DNA from: Bacteroidales bacterium UBA4293 | GTDB lineage: Bacteria; Bacteroidota; Bacteroidia; Bacteroidales; Bacteroidaceae | NCBI GenBank assembly: GCA_002395835.1 | Contig: DGVD01000017.1 | Coordinates: forward strand, 62,001 to 126,000 | Length of the DNA: 64,000 nucleotides | Direction of reading: 5' to 3' | Shown: positions 34,859 to 41,910 of the stretch, in pieces | Numbering within the stretch: position 1 is the stretch's first letter | Layout of the letters: the number at the start of each line of letters is the position of its first letter | The notes under the pieces: generated by a model | Told to the model about the DNA's origin: nothing | The model's database searches: none | The model's input: the letters and a program-made list of their open reading frames with translations, nothing else | Program-made: the position numbers and the translations under genes

Positions 34859-35383
34859 ATGAAAACATTTAAAGAACTGGTTACAGAACGATGTTCTGTA
34901 CGAAAATATGATTCCAGAGCTATAGAAAAAGAGAAACTGGATTATATTCTAGATTGTGCCCGTTTGGCACCCTCTGCTGTTAATTATCAGCCATGGAAAA
35001 TCTATCTGATTACTCCCGAATCATCTTCTGAAAAGAGGGAGTACGTACAGAAATGTTATGATAGGGAATGGTTCCTTTCTGCACCTTATTATTTAATTTG
35101 CACGATAGTTCACAGTGAGTCATGGCACAGAAAGAATGATGGTAAAGACCATGGAGATATAGACATTGCTATTCTAACGGAGCACCTGTGTCTGGCAGCT
35201 ACTGAGCAAGGAATAGGTACCTGCTGGGTTTGCAATTTCGATGCGAAACTTTGCCATGAACTGTTTAACCTCCCTGAAAATGAGGAGGCTGCAGTACTTA
35301 TTCCTATGGGTTATCCTGCTGAAGATTTCAAACCAGCTGAGAAGAAACGTAAGTCGATGGATGAGATAGTGGTAAAGCTATGA
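34859..35383 (+). CDS. Nitroreductase-family FMN oxidoreductase
   Basis: 174 residues from ATG 34859; the eight upstream in-frame codons start with TTG and cover the -7 box. The N terminus TERCSVRKYDSRAIEKEKLD (about 8-27) is the FMN-phosphate Arg/Ser/Arg motif, LAPSAVNYQPWKIY follows, and GIGTCWVCNFDA near 122-133 and IPMGYPAEDFKP near the end complete the fold. Members reduce quinones, nitro compounds or flavins with NAD(P)H; the substrate is unknown. Its stop overlaps the next start as ATGA. Confidence 0.88.
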   Translation: MKTFKELVTERCSVRKYDSRAIEKEKLDYILDCARLAPSAVNYQPWKIYLITPESSSEKREYVQKCYDREWFLSAPYYLICTIVHSESWHRKNDGKDHGDIDIAILTEHLCLAATEQGIGTCWVCNFDAKLCHELFNLPENEEAAVLIPMGYPAEDFKPAEKKRKSMDEIVVKL

Positions 35384-35718
35384 AGAACAATGATTGGAAA
35401 GACCGTTTGAATGTAGTGTTCTCCACCAATCCAAACTTTCAGTATGAAACTGAGGAAGAGGAAGAACAGGAATTGTTGCCGAAAAACCAGCAGAAACTTA
35501 GAGTGAAGTTGGACAGGAAGAACCGTGGAGGGAAAACCGTGACTTTGGTGACTGGATATGTCGGACCGGAAGATGACCTGAAAGCCCTAGGCAAATTGCT
35601 GAAAGGAAAACTAGGTGTCGGTGGATCGGCAAAGGACGGTGAGATTATCATACAGGGTGAGTTCAAAGAAAGAGTCATTGACATTTTGCAAAAAGAGGGG
35701 TATAAAGATGTAAAATGA
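35380..35718 (+). CDS. SUI1/YciH-family translation initiation factor-like protein
   Basis: 112 residues. An acidic N-terminal stretch (TEEEEEQE, about 24-31) precedes a SUI1 fold: LRVKLDRKNRGGKTVTLVTG (about 40-59), DDLKALGKLLKGKLGVGGS, DGEIIIQGEFKERVIDIL. Related to eukaryotic eIF1 and E. coli YciH, which acts on start-codon selection or translational repression in stress. It overlaps both neighbours by ATGA, which couples its translation to the nitroreductase upstream and to a GH92 enzyme downstream, an unusual pairing of a translation factor with a secreted glycosidase. Confidence 0.9.
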   Translation: MKNNDWKDRLNVVFSTNPNFQYETEEEEEQELLPKNQQKLRVKLDRKNRGGKTVTLVTGYVGPEDDLKALGKLLKGKLGVGGSAKDGEIIIQGEFKERVIDILQKEGYKDVK

Positions 35719-38483
35719 GGTACTTGCTTCTTCTCTTAAATTTGTTTTGTGTGTCGGCTTTTGGTCAGAACACGAACTATGTAGATCCTAGGATAGGTTC
35801 CGAAGGGTTAGGTCGCGTATTTATCGGTCCCAGTTGCCCATTTGGCATGGTGAAACCCTCACCAGATTGCACTTCCAGAAATAACAGCGGATGGGCACCC
35901 ATGCCCGAGCAGGTAAACGGTTTCGGACAAGTACATGTGAGTGGAACTGGAGGAGGATGTAAGTATGGCAATATCCTGATTCAGCCTTTTACAGGAGCCT
36001 TGGAAGGTACCAGCCATATCGATTATCGTGAAAAAGAAGACATCCGTTTAGGATATTACGGAACTACCTATCAGAAGAGTGGAATTCAAGTGGAGGTTAC
36101 CACTGCTGAACGTGCCTCTTTCTATGTTTTCACATATAAGGAAGGCGATGTAGCTAATCTTTTATTTGATGCCGGTTTCTATTTGGGAGAGACCAGTAAT
36201 CCAGAAGGCAGAGAGGCACAGCAGTTTGTAGGTTCAGAGATTCAAGTCTTGAATGAACATGCTGTGAGTGGTTATTCCCGCATCCGAGGTGGATGGAACA
36301 ACGGGAAAGCCTATACCGTGTATTTCTATGCAGAGACCGACCAGCCTATTCTGTCCTATAAAACTTGGAAAGAACTTACTCAGGTGCAGATAGCTCAGAA
36401 TCAGAAAGCAGAAGGTTTAGGATTGTCTTCTGCTTCCTACCAGTACGACGATGGGCATAAAACAGGTGCACTTGTATCGTTTGGCTCCCGAAGAAAAGTT
36501 CAGGTGAAAGTGGGAATATCTTTTGTAAGTGAGCGAAAAGCCCGTGAAAATGCCCTCAAAGAAATTCCACATTGGGATTTCAATCGGGTACATCAGGACT
36601 TGTTGGAAAAATGGGAAAAACCACTTGCAAAGATAGAACTGAGTGAATCTACATCTGAGGATTATAAACGGATGTTCTATACCGGTATCTATCATGCCAT
36701 GCTGATGCCAGTGGACCGAACAGGGGACAACCCCGGATGGAACGATAAGGATAGTTATTATGACGATTTCTATGCGATATGGGACACCTACCGAACCTCC
36801 ACTCCACTAATTACATTATTGGAACCGGATAGGGAAGTAGCTATAGTCAATTCACTGCTAAACATCTACAAACGTGACGGTTACATGCCAGATGCCCGGA
36901 GTGGAAACAGCAACGGAAGAACACAAGGTGGATCTAATGCAGAAATCGTGATAGCTGATGCGTTGGCAAAAGGTCTGAAAGGCATTGATTACGACCTGGC
37001 TTTGGAAGCCATGTTGAAGGATGCCACTACACCTCCCGGTGGAAATGAAGAAGCAGAGGGAAGAGGTGGCTTGATGCCTTATCTTCAAAAGGGATACATT
37101 CCTTACGGGATACCTAGAGCAGGGACTAGAACTGTGGAGTATAGTTTCTGCGACTGGGCCATTGCTCAGGTAGCTAAACATCTGGGAAAGAAGGATTTGT
37201 ATGAACAATACATGCATCAGAGTAGGAACTGGAAGAATTTATGGAGAACGGATTACACTCAGGACGGAGTGAAGGGCTTTGTGATGCCAAAAGATACAGA
37301 TGGTAACTGGCTCGACCTCATCACTTTCGGTCATAGTAAATACATGAAACCCACTTTCCTTTACACTCCAGACACCAGTTATGAAGGCCCTTGGTACATG
37401 CCTTGGTGGAGCTGTTTCTTCTACGAGGCATCATCCTGGGAGTATTCCTTGAGTGTTCCTCACGATGTTCCTGGTTTGATAGAAGCTTGTGGAGGACCGG
37501 AAGCATTTGAAAAACGGTTGGATACCTTCTTTAATTTCGAGAAAGGTTATTACAATGTAGCCAATGAACCATCCTTCCTCACACCGTGTCTTTACAACTG
37601 GATAGGTAAACCTGAGAAAACCAGTAAGGTGGTTCGTGATATTGTTCAGAAGTATTATAGTGCAGCACCCGATGGACTTCCTGGGAATGATGACTCCGGG
37701 TCCATGTCTTCCTGGTTGGTTTTCCACATGATGGGATTGTACCCGAATGCAGGTCATGATTATTACTTGCTTCATGCTCCCCTGGTGCGAGAGGTGAAAT
37801 GGAAACTGTCCAATGGAAAAACACTTCGGATAACTGCTGAGGGAAATCTGGAGAATGGGGTTCTTCAGCAGATAACTTGGAACGGTAAACCAGTGGAAAA
37901 TGGACGAATCACCCACCAACAAATCATGGAGGGTGGGGTGCTTTCTTTCACCCTAAAAACGGACAAGAAAAACAGGCAAAAATTTACTCCCCAGTTAGAG
38001 AAAAATATTTCTCTAGTTAGAGAGAAAAAAAGCTACACTTATCTCTATACTTTTTCCTTGCACGGACAGACCCGTCGTTTCTCTGTAAATTTGGAGAAAA
38101 AAGGAGGAAATCTGGTTTTCGACTGGGGGATAGAACGGAACCTAAAATGGTGGACTGGAACCTATACCATGACAGCTAATGCCTTGGAGAATGCTCGTCA
38201 GTTGTGTTACGCACAGCCCTTGAATGGTCAGCACCTTTCCTTGGAAACTGAGACTTTCGGAGTTTTGAGTAGAGCAGCATGGAGAGAAATTAAGAAAAAC
38301 GGGAAATGCCTATATAATAGGGTAGAGTACCAACTGGTTTCACAGGAAGATGGTAAACTCTTTTTACGTGATACACAGGAGAAAAGTGAGATGGTAGTGG
38401 TTGATGATGAGGAACTTCCTATTATATGGTCCATGCAAAATAACCCAGTGGAGATAAACTGGAAGGTAGATTTATTGCCCTAA
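35715..38483 (+). CDS. GH92 alpha-mannosidase with C-terminal extension
   Basis: 922 residues; most GH92 enzymes are about 740-780. Signal peptide MRYLLLLLNLFCVSAFGQ, then the N-terminal beta-sandwich (NYVDPRIGSEGLG, CPFGMVKPSPD) and the (alpha/alpha)6 catalytic domain (SYYDDFYAIWDTYRT, GNEEAEGRGG, and GNDDSGSMSSW with Asp659/Asp660 as the likely catalytic base pair). GH92 enzymes are calcium-dependent exo-alpha-mannosidases acting on N-glycans or mannans. After about residue 758, where the canonical domain ends, comes an extension of about 160 residues that I do not recognise (…KKSYTYLYTFSLHGQTRR…NPVEINWKVD). The first codons of the extension carry a 35-base repeat also found in nspC. Start overlaps the SUI1 stop (ATGA). 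Confidence 0.92.
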   Translation: MRYLLLLLNLFCVSAFGQNTNYVDPRIGSEGLGRVFIGPSCPFGMVKPSPDCTSRNNSGWAPMPEQVNGFGQVHVSGTGGGCKYGNILIQPFTGALEGTSHIDYREKEDIRLGYYGTTYQKSGIQVEVTTAERASFYVFTYKEGDVANLLFDAGFYLGETSNPEGREAQQFVGSEIQVLNEHAVSGYSRIRGGWNNGKAYTVYFYAETDQPILSYKTWKELTQVQIAQNQKAEGLGLSSASYQYDDGHKTGALVSFGSRRKVQVKVGISFVSERKARENALKEIPHWDFNRVHQDLLEKWEKPLAKIELSESTSEDYKRMFYTGIYHAMLMPVDRTGDNPGWNDKDSYYDDFYAIWDTYRTSTPLITLLEPDREVAIVNSLLNIYKRDGYMPDARSGNSNGRTQGGSNAEIVIADALAKGLKGIDYDLALEAMLKDATTPPGGNEEAEGRGGLMPYLQKGYIPYGIPRAGTRTVEYSFCDWAIAQVAKHLGKKDLYEQYMHQSRNWKNLWRTDYTQDGVKGFVMPKDTDGNWLDLITFGHSKYMKPTFLYTPDTSYEGPWYMPWWSCFFYEASSWEYSLSVPHDVPGLIEACGGPEAFEKRLDTFFNFEKGYYNVANEPSFLTPCLYNWIGKPEKTSKVVRDIVQKYYSAAPDGLPGNDDSGSMSSWLVFHMMGLYPNAGHDYYLLHAPLVREVKWKLSNGKTLRITAEGNLENGVLQQITWNGKPVENGRITHQQIMEGGVLSFTLKTDKKNRQKFTPQLEKNISLVREKKSYTYLYTFSLHGQTRRFSVNLEKKGGNLVFDWGIERNLKWWTGTYTMTANALENARQLCYAQPLNGQHLSLETETFGVLSRAAWREIKKNGKCLYNRVEYQLVSQEDGKLFLRDTQEKSEMVVVDDEELPIIWSMQNNPVEINWKVDLLP
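37990..38024 (+). repeat. 35-base hairpin repeat, copy A (inside GH92 gene)
   Basis: Begins CCCAGTTAGAGAAA and ends CTCTAGTTAGAGAG. It matches 32 of 35 bases of copy B at 58583-58617 and sits in the same codon phase; it encodes QLEKNISLVRE. The two halves pair as RNA on the coding strand (AGAGAAA with TTTCTCT, then extra pairs including G-U) around an AATA loop. It falls at the junction between the GH92 core and its extra C-terminal region. Confidence 0.7.
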
Positions 38484-38485
38484 TA

Positions 38486-38517
38486 ATTGATGTTTTGGCA
38501 GAATTTTGTTAAATTTG
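38486..38517 (+). promoter_or_regulatory. Probable GH89 operon promoter
   Basis: ATTG (38486-38489), 20-base spacer, TAAATTTG (38510-38517). The GH89 ATG is 51 bases downstream. This is the only sizeable gap in the glycosidase block (84 bases), so the block likely has two transcription units. Confidence 0.55.
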
Positions 38518-38567
38518 CAGATAATATGCATCCTGTCTTGGCAGGGGTTAACCTTAATAGAAAATAC

Positions 38568-40826
38568 ATGAAAAAACTCAGATACCTAACTACATTATTG
38601 TTGTTGTTCACCACCACTGTTCTGATGGCATCGCCTATCGATGATCTGTTGGAACGCATTGATCGTGGAGCATCTAAGAAATTTGCGATTGAGCTAAAAC
38701 GTGGGGACAAAGACTTTTTTGAACTGGACCAGAAAGGGAAGAAAATCGTAGTCCGTGGAAACAATTATGTAAATATTTCATCTGGAATCAACTGGTACTT
38801 AAAGTATTATGCCGGAGTGCATCTTACCTGGAACCAGATGCATGCCCAGTTGCCTGAGGTTTTACCTCCAGTTCCAAAGAAGGAACGTCATGAAACAGAT
38901 TTAAGTCTGCGTTATGATTTCAACTATTGCACTTTCAGCTATTCCATGCCATTCTGGGGATGGGACCGTTGGCAGGAAGAGATAGACTGGATGGCTCTTC
39001 ATGGCATCAATATGCCGTTGGCTGCTGTGGGATACGAGTGTGTCTGGAAGAACATGATGGAGAAATTAGGTTATTCCAGAAAGGATATAGACGAGTTTAT
39101 AGCAGGTCCTGCTTTCCTGGCATGGTGGGAAATGAACAATCTGGAAGGATGGGGTGGACCCAATCCCGATAGTTGGTATGAACAGCAGGAAACCCTTCAG
39201 AAACAGATTCTTAAACGCATGAAAGAGCTGGATATACACCCGGTTCTCCCGGGATATAGTGGTATGGTTCCCAGCAAATATGTCCAGCAGAGCGCTTCTG
39301 AGGTAGGGAATGCGGACAGTGGAGAGAGCAGTATCTCTACCATTCAGCTTTGGAATGGCTTTACCCGTCCAGGTATCCTTATGCCTACTGACCCTAGATT
39401 CCAGCAGTTTGCCGATTTATTCTATGAGGAAAGTGTCCGACTTTTCGGTAAGGCAGAGTACTATTCCATGGACCCTTTTCATGAGGCAAGCAACCTACCC
39501 GAGGGTTTGGATTTGAAACTCTGTTTCCAGTCGGTTCTAGGAGCCATGAAGAAGGTGAACCCGAAAGCCAAATGGGTGTGTCAGGGTTGGAGCGAGAATC
39601 CAAGGCAAGAGATGCTGGATGCCATAGAGCCAGGAAATGTAATTTTCCTAGATTTGTTTAGTGAGTGCCGTCCCATGTGGGGGGCTCCTTCCATCTGGAA
39701 ACGGGAAAATGGTTATGAAGGACATGAGTGGCTTTTCTGCCTGTTGGAGAATTTCGGAGCGAATATAGGTCTTCACGGACGAATGGATCAGCTCATCGAT
39801 AATTTCTATCTCACCAAGACTCATCCATTGGCTCAGAATCTGAAAGGAATCGGTCTGACGATGGAAGGCAGTGAGACGAATCCTGTTATGTATGAACTGA
39901 TGTGTGAATTACCATGGCGTCCTGAGAAGTTCACGAAAGAAGAATGGTTAAGTCAGTATGTAAAAGCACGTTATGGACATGATATGGATGCCAGAACGGA
40001 AACCGCTCTTCAGCAGGCATGGAAGATTCTGGGGGATGGAATTTACAATTGTCCACCTACCAACAATCAGCAAGGTCCTCATGAGAGTATTTTCTGCAGT
40101 CGTCCATCTTTTGATAGTTTTCAAGCCTCATCCTGGAGTAAGATGCAGAACTACTATGATCCCACTTCTACGGCTGAGGCTGCCTCTTATTTCGTCAGTG
40201 TGGCAGATGCACTGAGAGGCAATAATAATTTTGAATATGATTTGGTAGACATTGTACGTCAAGCCATTGCAGACCAGGCACGTATCGTCTATAATCAGAC
40301 TATAGCAGATTTCAAGAGTTTCGATAAGAAACGTTTCCGCATTGATAGTCAGAAGTTTTTGGAATTGCTCCTCCTTCAAGACAAGCTCCTTTCTTCACGG
40401 AGTGAATTTCGTGTGGGCAGATGGATAGAGCAGGCTAGGAGCAAGGGTTTCACATCTGAAGAAAAAGATCATTACGAATGGAATGCCAGGGTTCAAATAA
40501 CCACTTGGGGAAACCGTTATTGTGCTGATACGGGGAAACTTCGTGATTATGCTCATAAAGAATGGGAAGGAATCCTCAAGGACTTCTACTATCCACGTTG
40601 GCAGAAGTATTGGCAAACCCTTCAGGATGAGATGGATGGAAAATTACCTGTTCTCCCAGTAGGCAATTCTTCCTGGTTGAAATACTGTCAGGATAATCCT
40701 GCTTTGAATATAGACTGGTATGCCATGGAAGAGCCATGGACATTGGCACACGACAAATACGATGTGGAACCCGCTGGTAATCCAGTAGATATGGCTAAAG
40801 AAATATATAGGAAAGCATTTGAGTAG
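38568..40826 (+). CDS. GH89 alpha-N-acetylglucosaminidase
   Basis: 752 residues from ATG 38568, which gives signal peptide MKKLRYLTTLLLLFTTTVLM; the 27 in-frame codons before it overlap the promoter. Homologous to human NAGLU. An N-terminal small domain (about 24-110) is followed by a TIM-barrel with LRYDFNYCTFSYSMPFWGWDRW, WMALHGINMPLA, DPFHEAS (Glu306, likely acid/base) and TMEGSETNPVMYELMCELPW (Glu433, likely nucleophile), then an alpha-helical C-terminal domain. It removes terminal alpha-GlcNAc, as found in heparan/heparin and in alpha-1,4-GlcNAc-capped mucins. One base separates it from an HGSNAT-like acetyltransferase. Confidence 0.95.
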   Translation: MKKLRYLTTLLLLFTTTVLMASPIDDLLERIDRGASKKFAIELKRGDKDFFELDQKGKKIVVRGNNYVNISSGINWYLKYYAGVHLTWNQMHAQLPEVLPPVPKKERHETDLSLRYDFNYCTFSYSMPFWGWDRWQEEIDWMALHGINMPLAAVGYECVWKNMMEKLGYSRKDIDEFIAGPAFLAWWEMNNLEGWGGPNPDSWYEQQETLQKQILKRMKELDIHPVLPGYSGMVPSKYVQQSASEVGNADSGESSISTIQLWNGFTRPGILMPTDPRFQQFADLFYEESVRLFGKAEYYSMDPFHEASNLPEGLDLKLCFQSVLGAMKKVNPKAKWVCQGWSENPRQEMLDAIEPGNVIFLDLFSECRPMWGAPSIWKRENGYEGHEWLFCLLENFGANIGLHGRMDQLIDNFYLTKTHPLAQNLKGIGLTMEGSETNPVMYELMCELPWRPEKFTKEEWLSQYVKARYGHDMDARTETALQQAWKILGDGIYNCPPTNNQQGPHESIFCSRPSFDSFQASSWSKMQNYYDPTSTAEAASYFVSVADALRGNNNFEYDLVDIVRQAIADQARIVYNQTIADFKSFDKKRFRIDSQKFLELLLLQDKLLSSRSEFRVGRWIEQARSKGFTSEEKDHYEWNARVQITTWGNRYCADTGKLRDYAHKEWEGILKDFYYPRWQKYWQTLQDEMDGKLPVLPVGNSSWLKYCQDNPALNIDWYAMEEPWTLAHDKYDVEPAGNPVDMAKEIYRKAFE

Positions 40827-40827
40827 C

Positions 40828-41907
40828 ATGGAGAAAGGGCAAAGATTGATTTCATTGGACGTCATGCGAGGAATGACAGTTGCAGGCATGATCCTGGTCA
40901 ATAATGGAGCAGGTCCTGACACCTATGCCCCTTTAAAACATTCTGTATGGAACGGTTTGACTCCCTGTGATTTAGTCTTTCCATTTTTCCTTTTCATGGT
41001 GGGGCTTTCCATCTTTATTTCCTTATGCAAGTACAGTTTCAGGCCTTCCAAGACTGTGGTAGTGAAAATCTTGAAACGTACCCTTCTTCTGTTTGTCATA
41101 GGTCTTCTGCTGCATATGTGGGACATGGTGACTAAAGGCAACTGGAATTTAATTTCGGAGGTAAGAGTATGGGGGGTACTGCAACGAATAGCATTGTGCT
41201 ACGGAATAGTATCTTTACTGGTACTCTATGTGCCCACTAAACGATTGACCTCCATCATGTTTGTGCTTCTAGCTGTTTATATGCTGATTCTCATCTGGGG
41301 CAATGGTTATGAGATGTCCGAGAATAATATCTTAGCTATAGTGGATCGAGCTATCTTCGGAGAGGCTCATCTCTACCATAAAAGTCCTGTAGATCCGGAG
41401 GGATTGGTCAGCACCATTTCAGCAGTGGTTCATACGTATATAGGATTTCTTTCTGGTAAAATAGTGATGGAAACCTTATCTTTGAATAAGAAAATCAAGT
41501 TGCTTATCTTCGTGGGTTTCGGTTTGCTCATTGCTACTGTATTTTTCTTGACAGGTGAGTTTCCTATCAATAAGAGAATATGGTCCCCATCATTTGTCAG
41601 TGTTACCTGTGGACTTGCCATGATTTTTCTGGCTATCCTGATTCTTGTCATCGACAAATGGGAGAAAAAGAAATGGTGTAAGATATTTCAGATGTTCGGT
41701 ATGAACGCATTCTTCATCTATGTGCTGAGCGAAGCTTTGGCACCTGCTTTGAGCCATTGGGGACTGAAACAACCTATATATGAGGGGATAAACTCTATCA
41801 TAACGAATACTTATCTGGCTTCTTTAACTTATGCAACCTTGTTCGTTGGTCTTATGGCATGTGTAGCATGGGTGCTTTGGAAGAAGAATATCTTTATTAA
41901 AATTTAG
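40828..41907 (+). CDS. HGSNAT/NagX-like membrane acetyltransferase (DUF5009)
   Basis: 359 residues with about ten hydrophobic segments. The N terminus RLISLDVMRGMTVAGMILVN (about 6-25) and LKHSVWNGLTPCDLVFPFFL (about 36-55) match the heparan-alpha-glucosaminide N-acetyltransferase family; His38 is in the position I expect for the active-site His of human HGSNAT. That enzyme takes acetyl from cytosolic acetyl-CoA and puts it on terminal alpha-glucosamine across the membrane. Start ATG 40828 is one base after the GH89 stop. With GH89 encoded next door, acetylation of periplasmic glucosamine ends before cleavage is a reasonable inference. Confidence 0.85.
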   Translation: MEKGQRLISLDVMRGMTVAGMILVNNGAGPDTYAPLKHSVWNGLTPCDLVFPFFLFMVGLSIFISLCKYSFRPSKTVVVKILKRTLLLFVIGLLLHMWDMVTKGNWNLISEVRVWGVLQRIALCYGIVSLLVLYVPTKRLTSIMFVLLAVYMLILIWGNGYEMSENNILAIVDRAIFGEAHLYHKSPVDPEGLVSTISAVVHTYIGFLSGKIVMETLSLNKKIKLLIFVGFGLLIATVFFLTGEFPINKRIWSPSFVSVTCGLAMIFLAILILVIDKWEKKKWCKIFQMFGMNAFFIYVLSEALAPALSHWGLKQPIYEGINSIITNTYLASLTYATLFVGLMACVAWVLWKKNIFIKI

Positions 41908-41910
41908 CGT

